Shown here piece by piece: positions 33,101 to 44,433 of a stretch of 64,000 nucleotides of DNA. The notes beneath the pieces were generated by a model. It did not search any database, was not told where the DNA came from, and saw only the letters and a program-made list of their open reading frames with translations. Each line of letters starts with the position of its first letter. The stretch's first letter is position 1. The stretch is from positions 56,155,249 to 56,219,248 of the forward strand of contig NC_088295.1 of the NCBI RefSeq assembly GCF_032854445.1, in the 5' to 3' direction. Origin of the DNA: Liolophura sinensis (Eukaryota > Mollusca > Polyplacophora > Chitonida > Chitonidae). Made by a program: the position numbers and the translations under genes.

Positions 33101-35953
33101 ACGAATGTCTGTTTCGACGTACACATTACAATGGTAAAATACGTGTTCAAATCGTTCTACTGAACTTCAAAAGTAAAAATAGTCAAAAGTATTTTTGTAT
33201 AAACATTTTAGTCATAGGGCCAATATTACCTAAGGGGCATTCGCCATTAAGAAGGTCATTTGCCGATGACATACACGAGAAATATCTTGGAATGCTCTGG
33301 GAGACACCATTTCCTTCAAACGAAAGCGAAAACAGAAAAAACGTGTCTGTAGTGGTTTTGAGATAAGATGTTTTGTTGTATCTATGGGTAAATAAATTAA
33401 TATATGGTATATTTAACGACCGGAAAGTTCGTATTCCCCGGATATTATTTCCGGAACCAGCAACGCCAAATGAATTAGTTGGGAGTGTCAGATGTTTATT
33501 TCGTGCACCCTAAGTCGAGAAAGTATTCAGGGACAACCACACAGATGAAACAATACAGGGGAGATATATCCATGCCCCGTGGATATATGTTCATATCGCT
33601 CACTGATTATCAGAGTTCCCTGGCGATGCAAAACAGCATCGCTCACCAGAGCAGCTGTGCACTACCCGAGCCGCCAATCTCAGCCCTGAGATCTGCCCGG
33701 TCCGAAATATGACTCGAAACCAGCAAGAGCGGAACAACATAAATAACCCAACAAACTAAAACCGTGAAGACCCGTCACATATAAAATTGAAATTAACATC
33801 ACTGCACTTTTAAACCTAATTTTTCTCTGAATGGTACCATAAGAGGCTTGTAAAGTACTATTTTTAAAGCATTTACATGAATATTTGGAACAATTGCTGA
33901 CAAGAGATTGAATTTCATTGATTATATGTGATCATTTGTCAACTATCACAATGTCGTCCCTACTCTATAGTTTAACTCTCCATGCTGTAGGCCTTTGTAT
34001 TGCAGCTGAAAGTTATCTATTCGCATGTATTCAAAATAACTCAGCGAAACTGTTAATTCTTTAATGTCAACAGAATTTAAGTGCTTGCTGAAAATACTTA
34101 CCGGAAGAAGTGCATATGTATGTGATCGATCTCACGCTGCTGAATGTGGATATGTAATCGGGACGTACACACGGGTCATCTACTAGTCTTGGACTGGAGG
34201 AATGAAGATCACACTGGCTTTGGCCAGTACAATTTTCCTGTAACTCATGGCGGTCATCGTTTGTACTTCTAACCCAACTACATCGGCTTGTGTTACCACG
34301 GCAACATCGGTCATCCACAGGGGCTCCTAGAAGACGAGGACAAAGTTGGTCGTTTGGATCCCATTGGTAAAACTTGACCTCTAATATACAGATCTGAGTC
34401 CCCTCGTCACACTCTAATTTGTTGTGTGTTTGAGTGAAAATTGATCGTCCGTGACAGGCGTCGGAGATACTTACTGAAAAATATAAACAAGAATTGTATA
34501 TAAACATGATAGTGTAAAAATATGTGATTCTACACACACAAAAAAGAAAGGAACAAATCATGCAGGAAGAACAGAACAGTCTGTATAGCCTGTGTGGGTC
34601 AGATGGAAGCACCTTAATCTAGCTCATTAGTCAAACAGTTGCACGGCACCCGTCCAATCACCTTCACGTGTATGTTTTCCAAATCGGCTGAGTTGGGGGA
34701 GGAGGACGTAGTCCTATAATGTATGAGTGAAATAATTTTGAGTACGGCATAAAAGACCAGTCAAAAAAATAAATTCTATAGCACAGATATTGGTGTTATT
34801 ACATCACACGGCAATTTGTACTACATTAACTGCTGGTATATTAATACATACTCTCACCATATAATGCTGGCAGTCGCCGTTTAAGTGAAATATTGTTAAG
34901 TGCGGCGTAAAACTCCCATAAATACATGTTATAACACAGCATGGGGTAACCGATTTGTCAAGCGCACTGATAAAGGGCGGTGTTTACATCTGAGCCCTGT
35001 CCCATACACGTTAGGGTCATCAGTGGAATTTTCTTCAGAACCAGAATTAAACAAGTACTTAAATATACTACTCAACAAAGCCAGCTCTCTGGTTTTAGTT
35101 TTGTTTGTTTGTTTTTTTTGTTGTTTTTTTTGTTTTGTTTTTTTCTTGGTTTTCTTGACTCTTCAGTCGCGTAAGCTTGTATTTTATTTCCTTTAGCTAT
35201 TTACAAAGTCTTTTATAACACGAGTTTTGTCTCTAGTCATAGTCTTAGGACGAACAGGATGGGCATGCCTAGGTGAATACATACATGTAAAATACTGCTA
35301 CATTTAAAATCCTTCTTTAGAACTCGCTTCATGTTAGCGTTCTGTATGTAGTGTTGTACGTCATATATACTTTTGTAAAGAGTGTCCTACTTAAATTCTA
35401 AAGCAATGTACCTGTATGCACACGGACTAGGTTTGGTAACGTTTACACAGTACAGATGCACTTGCCTACCACTTAGCCGGTCCATATATGATCAGCGTAA
35501 GATCCTGTATATATTTATCACCATTCAGAGAAAATTCTATTGATTTGATTGGTTGAAATGCCCAACGTACAAGACTGAATATGAGAGGGTACATCAGTTT
35601 TCATATACCCCTGCAATCGAGGCGTCAGGCTCGGATGTATCCCCAGAATCAAGGCGAAACACGCAGATGTAAAATGTAAACAAAAAGGGAGACAACTTTG
35701 AACAAACTTCGTCCGTTAATATTTTCATCGGCTTCGCATCGGAAAAATATTATCGACATCAGCCAAATATCTACCCGTACACTCCCGGAAGGCCGTCATA
35801 TAACAAATAATATATACACATGTATGTATATTGTAACACGCACCTTCTAAGACACTTACCTTCACTATCTACGGAACATACTTGCAGTCCAGCTGTCAGA
35901 ATCGTCAGGAAGACTGGCATATACATGGACGGCTGCCCTCTAATAAGGCACAT
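26629..35953 (-). CDS. Receptor gene 2: SUEL-like lectin, long stalk, distinct TM and nine-Tyr tail
   Basis: A six-exon model on the minus strand: 35860-35953, 34102-34473, 31234-31317, 30028-30333, 27709-27796 and 26629-27163. The phases join (1,1,1,1,2) and the sum is 1,479 nt, giving 492 aa. Residues 1-31 are the signal exon, 32-155 the lectin domain, 156-183 stalk module a, 184-285 the TTYQPTVT repeat stalk, about 287-311 a glycine-rich membrane helix, and 315-492 the tail. The tail has nine tyrosines (345, 352, 355, 378, 410, 426, 434, 456, 476), mostly in YxxV/L settings (YSKV, YDRV, YDHV, YNQL, YDVL) plus YDNI. The ectodomain is homologous to genes 1 and 3; the membrane exon and tail are not. 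Confidence 0.8.
27709..27796 (-). CDS. Gene 2 exon 5: alternative transmembrane segment
   Basis: The acceptor is CTTTCTCCCCAG and the donor CG/GTAATT; 88 nt, phase 1 to 2. It encodes TGAIVGGVMGGLVVCVLIVV followed by LLVFLWKRR: a GxxxG-containing helix with a basic stop-transfer. It is missed by simple open-frame scans because it is only 29 codons. Confidence 0.82.
27797..28839. other. Gene 2 intron 4 (3' part)
   Basis: Non-coding. From 28,247 it matches 17,205 onward of gene 1 (AAGGATATAAGGAT, AGAGCGCTCT). It then runs into the shared SINE-like repeat, which is split by the DNA transposon at 28,840. Confidence 0.5.
28840..29819. mobile_element. DNA transposon with 28-bp TIRs and 4-bp target duplication
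   Basis: The ends are inverted: GAAGAGTTCATACGCAAAA followed by xCxGATAAA at 28,840 and its complement at 29,819, with two mismatches in 28 bp. It is flanked by AAGT at 28,836-28,839 and 29,820-29,823. Genes 1 and 3 have the uninterrupted site (ACAxGTGGTCCTC). Length 980 bp, too small for a full transposase, so non-autonomous. The superfamily is not assigned; a 4-bp target duplication is compatible with several rarer groups. Confidence 0.85.
29187..29372 (+). pseudogene. Short ORF inside the DNA transposon
   Basis: 61 codons from ATG, starting MENFDDILEQVIQSPRGRKQ and strongly basic afterwards. It ends at TGA just before a SINE-type tail (GACGTTAAACACCATTCATT). It could be the N-terminal remnant of the element's transposase. 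No domain was recognised. Confidence 0.35.
30028..30333 (-). CDS. Gene 2 exon 4: six-unit TTYQPTVT mucin-like stalk
   Basis: Same pyrimidine-rich acceptor (TTCTTTTGTTTTTCAG) and same donor (G/GTACGC) as in gene 1. 306 nt, phase 1-1. It encodes six 13-residue units of the form TTYQPTVTxxxTT, then a unique NYSLALENTTRDI...ELN segment. A Thr/Pro-rich repeat of this kind is a good O-glycosylation scaffold (family knowledge). The difference from gene 1's exon is exactly 195 nt, i.e. five units. Confidence 0.75.
30095..30333. repeat. 39-bp coding minisatellite, six units
   Basis: Tandem GACGTCACGGTGGGTTGGTA plus TGTCGTCGTGGTCTCGTAT-type units with point differences (TATGAC against TATGGC, CACGG against CACTG). 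It lies inside the stalk exon and keeps the frame because 39 is a multiple of three. Gene 1 has one unit at about 18,065-18,104. Confidence 0.85.
31234..31317 (-). CDS. Gene 2 exon 3: Ser/Thr stalk module
   Basis: The acceptor is TTATTGTCAG and the donor G/GTAATT; 84 nt, phase 1-1. It encodes TCPPFATTTPSAGSTGGSEE then SSSIKTN. The coding sequence is like module a of genes 1 and 3. The flanking intron at 31,345-31,560 matches the flank of module b (16,655-16,870), so this exon may descend from the state before the module duplicated, or be a recombinant. Confidence 0.68.
31318..34101. other. Gene 2 intron 2
   Basis: About 2.8 kb, longer than in gene 1. It contains the RT-like remnant (32,366-32,740), several degraded ACGCGGATC/CGCCCATC word repeats (31,500-31,640 and 32,220-32,300), and a 7-bp-arm hairpin GCGATGC-AAAACA-GCATCGC near 33,623. 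No lectin or stalk exon beyond those listed was found. Confidence 0.5.
32366..32740 (+). pseudogene. Reverse-transcriptase remnant (Penelope-like or related)
   Basis: Frame 32,366-32,614 reads YLDLHLYKDQKGFLSRRLYD then KRDNFNF...NYPYLDSNIP and ACGVYISRLEAF. After a break, another frame (about 32,656-32,740) reads QKLVYHGYYIKRLHFKFLKF. This pattern (FLDL...LYDKRD.F.F.IVN.P...SNIP...YGVYISQL) is familiar from RT-bearing elements abundant in molluscs and cnidarians; I favour Penelope-like but cannot exclude another RT class. Only the thumb-side fragment remains, in a gene 2 intron. Confidence 0.55.
34102..34473 (-). CDS. Gene 2 exon 2: SUEL/galactose-binding-lectin-like domain
   Basis: The acceptor is ATTTTTCAG and the donor G/GTAAGT; 372 nt, phase 1-1. 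ISDACHG, RCC, NCTGQSQCDL, DDPC and RSITYICTSSG mark the domain. Compared with genes 1 and 3 it keeps the QSQC cysteine and the DPC motif typical of SUEL lectins. It is longer by three residues (net), mostly from an insertion after SRCSWVR. The YGR motif is absent here too (VKFYQWDP). Confidence 0.77.
34700..34930 (+). repeat. Two SINE 3'-end fragments
   Basis: 34,718-34,770 (AGTGAAATAATTTTGAGTAC, GACCAGTCAAAAAAATAAA) and 34,864-34,925 (ATGCTGGCAGTCGCCGTTTA, GTGAAATATTG). The first is shared with genes 1 and 3 (about 21,010-21,065 and 50,175-50,230) and so predates duplication. Confidence 0.55.
35860..35953 (-). CDS. Gene 2 exon 1: signal peptide
   Basis: 94 nt ending G/GTAAGT in phase 1. It encodes MCLIRGQPSMYMPVFLTILT then AGLQVCSVDSE. 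The start codon and length are conserved across the array. Confidence 0.8.
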
Positions 35954-37342
35954 CTTTAAGTTTTCACATCTGTTTACCCCGAGGAAAGATACAAGTCGTT
36001 GGAATGAAAGTAAACAGCGACTGTATACGTATTAGCTAGGTATCAGGACTGACTGAACACCTACGTAATCCAAAAAAGAAAGAGTTATACATCAAGAAGG
36101 GTCTGTCATCACCCCATTTTCGTCACTAGTATAATCACAGGTAGGCCTACCATGTAAGACAACAGAAAAACACTCAGCTAAATGTGCCTCCACCCACCCT
36201 CTAGTATATTACGGGCGACTCTGTGTGCTTACAGATCGTGGTCCCTGTGACAAATCCCGCATCCCTCGTTGATCTGTTACCACTGGTTCAGGAAGTAGAG
36301 CTTAACAAAGAGGGTCGTCTAATACTGTCTAGCACGTCAGAGCAGGTAAATGCTAGGATACCCAAGTTTTTTATGTACACAAACTCGCATATGTATGGAA
36401 GCCGGATGCGCCAAGGCTCTCTTTCCTATACACCCTTTTTCCAAACCAGGAAGATTGACATCGAAGCGACACTACGAGATTAGTCAAGACTCATGCAGTC
36501 CGGACAAGGAGGACTTTCCATAGACATCCCAGCAATATTTAGTCCGGAATATCATTGACTGAATCTGGCATTGTCAACTGAATTTTGTCTCCTCTCCCAA
36601 ATCCCGTTTACTCCTTCATTTATCCGCCAAATCTTGTCGGAATTTCGACCACATCTCATATAATGGATTGGTTGTCGACTTAATCATGACTTAAAAGTGA
36701 ACGTAAAGTCAGCCACTATATATACATAGAAAACATGATATAGGACACAGAAAAATATCACAGAAAACTATGTAAAAAGTTCTACGAAGTTTTAAATGCC
36801 GAAAAGATGAAGTTCAGCAATGGGAATATTGCACTGACGGACAATTCACTCTGAGCAGCCATGTTGCAGAAGCCCTTACAGATTGGGTCAATAACTAGCG
36901 CTGAACGAGACACGCGATAAATGGCTGTCACGTCAAAAAGCCTATTAGCTCTCGCTTGTCAGTGTGGTTTCTTATAGTGGATATACAAATATAGATGCAA
37001 TAAATGGGATATTTTGGTTGGTTTAAGTGTTAAACTGATGCATTTTGGACCGCACATTTATGAGAACCTAACCGAGAACAGCTGCCCGATTCACAATGCG
37101 TACATGTTGGGCAAGATACTGCAGTAACTTGTCAGGATAATCGGGCAAGAAAACCGCCTCGGGAGAGTCACGGCTTGAGGCACAATATTTTGACTTTGCA
37201 TTATTTTTCCTTAGCAAAGTCAGATTTATTACGAAAATGTCTTCCCAAAATCTGATTGAAATAGTCTGTAACAAATCAGAAGGTCCTGCTATGTTCAGTA
37301 AATTCCCTAAAATCGGTATAGCCAGCTAGGTAAAATGCTTAC

Positions 37343-37431
37343 ACCCATGTAGGACGAGGACGAGCAGGACGGCTAAAACACGACTCTTGTGTCCACGAAC
37401 ATCGCTCTGACCGAGCAATAGAACATTTCTG
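37343..37431 (-). other. Conserved leader-like segment upstream of gene 2
   Basis: Counterpart of 22,747-22,835: HKSRVLAVLLVLVLHG ending at a GTAAGC donor in phase 1, no in-frame ATG. The inverted repeat AAGGGTAT...ATACCCTT lies just beyond, at 37,489-37,522. Confidence 0.35.
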
Positions 37432-37488
37432 GAATACTACTTTATCAATTAATTCAGCTTTAGTGACTGACTTCATGTTCACCTTAAG

Positions 37489-37522
37489 AAGGGTATGTTC
37501 CCTGTTCGAAATAAATACCCTT
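37489..37522. promoter_or_regulatory. Inverted repeat upstream of gene 2
   Basis: Perfect copy of the repeat at 22,892-22,925 (8-bp arms, 18-bp spacer), at the same place relative to the leader-like segment. Confidence 0.3.
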
Positions 37523-38330
37523 TTGGTGTGTTAGTTTGTTTCTTTGATTGTTATTAACGTTATTCACGCTGAAGAACTTTTCATTTATTTGATGGCGGTC
37601 AATTTTATGCAATGAGCTGGTGTAAATCACCAAAGTTTTTCAAGCTACCGACGTACTATCCAACATGTTACCCGCAGATTTATTCACCATACTTTTAGAG
37701 GAGATGTGTTCTTTAGAAAATTTTAGTGCCACTAAGACCCAAAGTACAGTTAGAGCGGGGGAAATCTGTAAATTCCATGCTCCAACGATCAGTTTCGTTT
37801 TCTTCCTCTGTAACTGTTTTATTACGAACTACAAGTTAGTGACGAACTTCCCCACTTTTGACGTCCGCTCACACACATCATGTGCTTGCAGCAAAGATTA
37901 GATTATATGCAAACGGCCTAATGAGCGCTGCTGTGTTCGTGTTGGCAGATATAATGTACATGTATAATGTTGCTATTTCTAACTTGAGTTCCAATTTAAG
38001 CTTGGAGAATCAAATCATGTATTTTGGGCAGATGGCAACATCGAGGTTAGGTGCAAAAGTGAAAAGATCAAGGGATCAAGTGGAAAGAGATATTCCACTG
38101 AATATCGTTGGAGTCTCGTTCGGATCTGATGTTGAGGTTCTCATTTCGGCTGAATCTTTATTTAAATTTCGTAGTGTAGTTTCAATGTCACGTTTTCTTG
38201 TTTAAAGCAAATTTGCGCGAGACATCATGACCATATTCCGGAGTCCATGCATAGTAGTGTGAAGAGGATGCTCCCTGGGGTGGGGGCAACTATAATGTGC
38301 ACGATCGCGTGTGTGCGCGTATATTTGACC

Positions 38331-38905
38331 TTGTACACAGTTATGTCCATTGCCCTTCATGACAGTTATGTCTGTTGCCCTTTATGACAGTTATGTCTGT
38401 TGCCCTTTAAGACAGTTATGTCTTTTGGCCTTTATGACAGTTATGTCTGTTGCCCTTTATGACAGTTATGTCTGTTGCCCTTTATGACAGTTATGTCTAT
38501 TGCCTTTTATGACAGTTATGTCTGTTGCCCTTTATGACAGTTATGTCTATTGGCCTTTATGACAGTTATGTCTGTTGCCCTTTATGACAGTTATGTCTAT
38601 TGCCTTTTATAACAGTTATGTCTTTTGGCCTTTATGACAGTTATGTCTGTTGCCCTTTATGACAGTTATGTCTATTGCCTTTTATGACAGTTATGTCTGT
38701 TGCCCTTTATGACAGTTATGTCTGTTGCCCTTTATGACAGTTATGTCTTTTGGCCTTTATAACAGTTATGTCTGTTGCCCTTTATGACAGTTATGTCTGT
38801 TGCCCTTTATGACAGTTATGTCTTTTGGCCTTTATGACAGTTATGTCTGTTGCCCTTTATGACAGTTGTGTCTGTTGCCCTTTATGACAGTTATATCTTT
38901 TGCAT
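38331..38905. repeat. 25-bp minisatellite, about 23 units
   Basis: Units of TTATGACAGTTATGTCTGTT then GCCCT. At least three variant classes are interspersed: TCTGTTGCCC, TCTATTGCCT and TCTTTTGGCC. It lies between genes 2 and 3. The otherwise matching stretch at 52,670-52,740 has no such array, so it arose in this copy only. There are no spacers, so it is not a CRISPR array. Confidence 0.92.
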
Positions 38906-39857
38906 GGCTTCAGATAAATTAATCGAGTGCATTTAAATGCTATTTCGTTTACCATCTAGGATGCTCTAGTTTCATATTACGGATGTATAATATTTTGTTA
39001 AAGGTCCGTTCCATTCGCTCCCAGGTGGCCACAGGAGAAACTATACTAGTAACCACAGTATTCTGCGTATTTTGAAGCGATTAGCGCCACCTGTCGTCAC
39101 GGAGAGAAAATCAGGCAAGTAGTGACCACATATGTGTCGTTCCATTAGCCACTGGTTGAGAACCGTGGCGTCACTGTTGTCACTGAGTCTGACGTCGGTG
39201 GCGTGGATTGAACGTCTTAACTTGGCGCGACATCTGGAACACTGGGAGTCTGCCACCAGTGGCGCTCAGATCAACGAATGGAGAGCACCCTTAGAAAGTC
39301 ACGTCATCGCTTTAGGCTTATTAAAATTTTTAATGACTATCCTGTGATCATGTAATCTAGTGTTATTTCATAGTATTTTCAGCTTAAACCCTTCCGTTAT
39401 TTCTGAATGTAGGAAGTAATTTTTATACCTATGCTGATGTTTACAAATCAGTCAACTGCAAAAAAAACAAAAAAAACAAAAACAAAACACACACACACAC
39501 ACAGTATACACCCAAACACAACCGACAGTCTGGAGACATGGGATCAAACTCAGGTAGGGTCATACGAAAGACTTCAAAAATTCGCTTAGCTTGGCGTTCA
39601 GCATTGAGAGGTTTCAGCAGGACTGGAGTGGTTGACCAGGTGTCCGTATAATGTGACTTACTGGGGTGTCATGTATGGTAACTTCGGCAAGATACTTCGG
39701 TGACTGCAGGACTTTGGCGACATAGAGTATCCCTGCCACAAGAGCACACAATGTATGTACACACACCTAATAACTCCTCGTCGTCATATGGTTGAAAATT
39801 GTTAGGTACAACGAAAACTCAAGCATATATATATGTACTACATTTAAACGCCACAGC
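38906..39857. other. Spacer between block C and block B2
   Basis: 38,935-39,005 matches 52,660-52,735. 39,010-39,290 shows a GC-richer stretch with short open frames on both strands and CCATTCG-type ends, possibly a small MITE but unproven. 39,460-39,500 is A-rich and (AC)n. A decayed SINE follows. Confidence 0.4.
39570..39830 (+). repeat. Decayed SINE
   Basis: Diverged relative of 23,890-24,256: TTGGCGTTCAGCATTGAGAG, GGTTGACC...GTATAATG, and TCGTCGTCATATGGTTGAAA then ATTGTTAGGTAC. The tRNA head is missing. Confidence 0.6.
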
Positions 39858-41689
39858 CTGAGCGCGTGTACACTAAATAAGAAGCATGCAACTTAATCAT
39901 TTTCATGGTGCAAAAGTTTTAGATTTCACCTCTCTCATTGTTTAATCCCACTGTAATGTAACATCTCCTCGAACAAGTGACGGGTAAAAACCTGAAAGTC
40001 CACAGCCGCTTTTCTTACATATTTGCGAATAAACCAGCTTCTAGATGCTGTAGTCTGTGTGAGCTATGCCATTCACTATAGCAGAGTAACCGCAAACACG
40101 AGTTCGCGTCTTTCTTCAAAGTATACAGCAAAACAGCAAAATAAGGATAGTGTGACGTCCCTGTATGGAAACACGCACTTTCTCGAGTTGCAGAAATAAC
40201 TCGTGTCTGATTGGTTAAAATAGATAACACGGTGGTACTTTCTATGTCCCCACCCAACAGGTTTGGCTTACTTTGGACTGCGGTTAGGTATCACAAATAT
40301 AAAAAGCATGTTTTGTTTTAAACTTTGGGTGCTTCATAGATGCATACATAAATATATTTGGTCTAATGTTTTCTGTTAAGGTGATATTAAAGTTTGTGCT
40401 TATGGCAGTTTTACCCACAGCACGTAATCAGTTACTTCAATCTAGCCTACAACAGTAAATCAACCAAAACGTCTGCGTCCATGTTCTGCAAACAATACTT
40501 TATTTCATTTAAGCTCAAAACAGTAAATCAACAACAACCTTTGCATTCAGACTTCATGCAAACGTCATTTCATTTCAGTCAAGCCTAAAACAATAAATTT
40601 CATTGAATTGCTGTGTATATAGTTCTGCAAGCATGACATCATTTTGACATCGAGATCAGTGAAGAATGTTTCGAAGTCTGATAGCCTTCTACATGTCGCT
40701 TAAATTGTGACATCAAAAGTTTAACCGTCAATACGTGACTCGTGTCAACCAATCCGGACAAAGGACTATTTCAAAGTGGGGTGAACTTGCTGACGGACGA
40801 CGCCATGTAATTACTTGGTATATCCTTATTCCATGTAAGGTTTAATTGTTAATGGAGTGTCACAGTGGAGCCAATTTCAGACTATTTCAGCTGAACCGCT
40901 TCATCAGTTATGATTGCAGCCTATGTAATATATATGCTTCATGAACACCGACAAAAGGGCGTGCATTGTGTACGTAGTGGTAGTCATGAAGGAATATGCA
41001 GTATCTGATGATAGCGGCAAAATTCATGCTGGAATCAGTTATATTCACTGGTACTTTCTGCTCTCAGTCCAAACAATATACAACCTATTCCAATCATGAT
41101 GAAGTATATAAAACGGCAAGTGCAAATGAACCACAGAGTGGTAGGCTAAAGCCTTTTACGCCAGTTAAATGAAATATGTGAATGACTCAGACGCTTCTCG
41201 GCACATAACACTGATTTGTCAAATAAGCTGTGGCTGGAAAACCATGCATTCATATAACGACAAGGTCGTGGTTTTCTTCGCCGGGTTGCATTGAGAAATC
41301 GTTGGTTAACGGTAAAAAGTCGAAGGAGAATCAGACTAAGCGATCGCCTATCCCGTAAAATCGCCATAATTCAAATATATTATTTCCCTTTATGTCCTTC
41401 AAAACGTCAAAAGGCCGCAGATCTTAATAATTTTCATTTTTATTAAACGATGTTAAGGTTAAGTGATACCTAGTTATCGGCCCTCACAGATCTGCCTGCT
41501 AACACCAAGTTCATTATATCACACCTTTCCTGTTATAACAGATTTAAAACTACTTGTTCAACCGTTATAACATTCCATAATGTCCACCTGAATTTTCGAG
41601 ATTCCAGTTGTTTGTTTTTCCCCCCCAAACTTCAACTATCCATTTTTATTTTCTAACAGATGACAACTTTCTTGCAGAACAATGTCAGT

Positions 41690-41962
41690 TCAGGACAATG
41701 ACGTATAGTTGGATTCCTGACCGTTATCTGTATAGGTCAGCTTATTGTAGGGGTTTTCAAAAACCTCAATGTATTCGTGGTCTTCTCCAGGTGCTGTGTT
41801 GTAATATGTAGGCAAAAGCGTCTCGTCCTTCACATTATAATTGCCGGGGTATCCAGGTTTGGGGCTGTAGCGATAGGAATACCTGTGTCATCCAGGTTTG
41901 GGGCCACAGCGTTCGGAATACGCCGGTTTGCCACCGTGTTATCAGCACCTCCTCTTGTAATT
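41690..41962 (-). pseudogene. Gene 3 last exon, 1-nt frameshift
   Basis: 273 nt against 274 nt in gene 1. After NLDTP the frame becomes AIIM and stops, where gene 1 reads NYHNVKDE. Downstream bases would still encode the NVKDETLLPTYYNTAP and EYIEVFENPYNKL motifs in the other frame. Confidence 0.8.
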
Positions 41963-42245
41963 CTGTAAAGGTGAAAACATATTTTGCTAACCGAATATCT
42001 TGACTGTGATAGTTGGTATCAGCCCACATACGACCTTTACAATACGGGCACATTTTTACTTTATATCTGCACCTAAGTGTTCAAACTGTTTTAAATAATA
42101 GCATACACAGCCCTTGCCACAATGGTTTAATTGAAATCAGACGAGAAAATGAAATGCATATGATTGTAAAAGTACGTTAAGAGGAGAAATTAAGCACGTG
42201 AGAACACACTGTGAGAGTAATGGAGTAACTGATTGAGTCACGTAC

Positions 42246-42386
42246 GCCTGATTTTGCTGGTCATGATTGGTCAGCGAGATATTGTAGTATGAATGGGAAC
42301 TCTCCTGTTCAGGAGTCATGTTTGGTTCACTTCCTGAACCAGCATTTGCGGGAACTTCAGTTGTGTTTGGCTTTTTGAATCTCCTC
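42246..42386 (-). CDS. Gene 3 juxtamembrane exon
   Basis: 141 nt, phase 2-2, acceptor TTATTAG, donor GC/GTACGT. RRRFKKPNTTEVP...SYYNISL is intact. The donor is weaker than gene 1's GTAAGT. Confidence 0.7.
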
Positions 42387-43014
42387 CTAATAAACAAGCA
42401 CAAATAGCCGATTTCAAAACTTCACTCAGCGATGATCAACAAGTTAAACACAATCCTCAATAAAACCGACAACCCTGCCCCCCCCCCCCAAAAAAAAAAA
42501 CAAAGAACAACGCCATCTTCCCACAGAACATCGTTTGCATCTAGAAAGAAGTTTAATTATTGACTAATTATGTCACGTTTCCGAATCCAGCTCGCTCTGA
42601 ATCGTCTTTGACCTTCCGTGTCAATGTTAGTTAGGTACCCTACCACCTGGTTCTGTCTGATTCCCTCCTGTGAATAGGCCTGTCTACGGGAATAAAAGTG
42701 AAATATTCCATTTTATATTGTAAGATGAAACTAAGCCAGTCCTTAAAGACAAGACTTTTCGTGGATATCCATACATTCCGTTGTATTTCTATGCATAACA
42801 TGAAGACAAAGTGGTCAAAGTGGAATATAGCTTTTGAGCCAACATTTGTTGGAGAGAGCGTCTCAATGATGGCCAAAACAGGAGATATTATTTTTATTAC
42901 ATTCGTTAATTCTCTTCTAAACAAGCAGAATGTCAATGTAGACTGATTGAGAAATCTGCATATTATTGTCGTTATTGCTTACATGGCACGAGGACATCAT
43001 ACAAATGAAATTAC

Positions 43015-43117
43015 CTCACAAGGACGACAGTGATGATAATAATGGCAACAACAGTAAGGAAGGCAATAGCACATCCGACAATGACCGGGGCGTTGCTTGT
43101 GGGTGAGGTTGACTCTG
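43015..43117 (-). CDS. Gene 3 transmembrane exon
   Basis: 103 nt, phase 1 to 2, acceptor TTTTGCCAG. Same helix as gene 1 (VPVIVG becomes APVIVG; VIVITVV becomes IIIITVV). Confidence 0.75.
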
Positions 43118-44156
43118 CTGGCAAAAGGTCATGACATTCGGGATATGGAACAAGAAAAAATTTTTTGCCAATGTACTGACGAACATTCCCGCACCATCCC
43201 ATCATTCCCATATATGAACAACATATTGCTGGAGGATAAGTGGTCTTCAACGAAAGTCCGCTTATTCTCACTAAGGCCCCACAAACATTACATGCAAATT
43301 ACCAGAAGTACGGCTCAAGAGCTTGGTGTATGAAGTCGGCCCTAGTTTTCATGTTATCTCTCTTTTCCCCAGTCGTTGTGAAGACATTCGTTAAAGTTTT
43401 CTTTAGTTTTATTTTGACTTTGAATGAACTGATTTGTTTTAAAACCCGCTTCATTTTTACTGGTCTGGATTAAAATCCAGAAACATCCGTTCGTAATTTA
43501 TGCAGATATAGGAGTGACAACCAGGCATGTAAAACGTCATGCAGATTTTGATAATAGAACACAGGATTTATCAAATTACAACTGTGAGACAGGATATATA
43601 CATATAAACCAAATGATGCACATAAAGTTTTAAAAGGATATTATATAGTCGTATGTTTTGATACAGTAACTAAATATTGCATCATATCCCAAATTACATA
43701 ATGATTTAACACTGCACCTAAACGGCGCCTTTGGTGTCAAACTGTCTTAAAATTTATGAAAAATACTACTTATGTAAGGCTGAAATATTTTTGATGTGTT
43801 CAGTTTAGAAAATTATACGTTTTATAGAAGAATTTTACCCATATCTTTGAGTAAGACAGGGGTGGTCTTGAGGAAAATTTACATTGGTCGGTTGATATAG
43901 CTGTGTATAATGTTTATTAGAAACAGACATCGTTGAAATTAGATCTGTTCTATGATTGACATCTACTCAGATGGCATTTATGTTGTGTTCATTACATTTA
44001 ATTGTTTATTCGACCGTAATACTCCAGAGGTCAGTTTCATGGGTGGAGGAAACAGGAGTGGCTGTGCAAAACCATAGTTATTAAGTGACCAATCTTGAGT
44101 GATTGCTGTCACTGATAAAATAATTGCTTAGTCTAAAAGAACGTCAACACAATATA

Positions 44157-44184
44157 AACTAGTGCTCGAAAGAAAGTATACACC
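44157..44184. repeat. Tc1 left terminal inverted repeat
   Basis: Inverted partner of 45,671-45,698, one mismatch (CTCGAAAG against CTCAAAAG). Confidence 0.9.
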
Positions 44185-44433
44185 AAAAACAAATACATAA
44201 AAATCGCGCAAAGTAAAAAATTGAGAAATTATCCATGATGAGCCCTATTACCCGTGTAAACGCCGATCCATCCAGGGAACAAACTGGCCCAACAAAGCAA
44301 GATTTGCCTAAACTTAGCATAAAATCGAAAAATGGCCCTTCCACGTGTAACACGACATGAACGTGCATTTTGGCGATATAAATGAATCGACGGGAAACGT
44401 TAGGAACACAGTCGTCAGAAAAACACCAGACGT

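Larger units (their letters stand above)
25705..38215. repeat. Duplicated block C (diverged copy of B1/B2)
   Basis: Collinear with B1/B2 but clearly more diverged. Anchors: 25,705-26,120 with 15,280-15,720; 28,247-28,840 with 17,205-17,790; 30,340-31,650 with 18,110-19,480 and 15,715-16,960; 34,080-37,560 with 20,400-22,960; 37,640-37,930 with 52,240-52,500. The 26,600-27,800 part, with the alternative membrane and tail exons, has no counterpart in B1/B2. Confidence 0.8.

Noticed and set aside
38331-38905. Possible CRISPR-like direct repeats
   Set aside because: Units are back to back with no unique spacers, in a eukaryotic intron-rich region.
39010-39290. Possible MITE with CCATTCG ends
   Set aside because: Inverted similarity of the ends is too short and no target duplication is visible.
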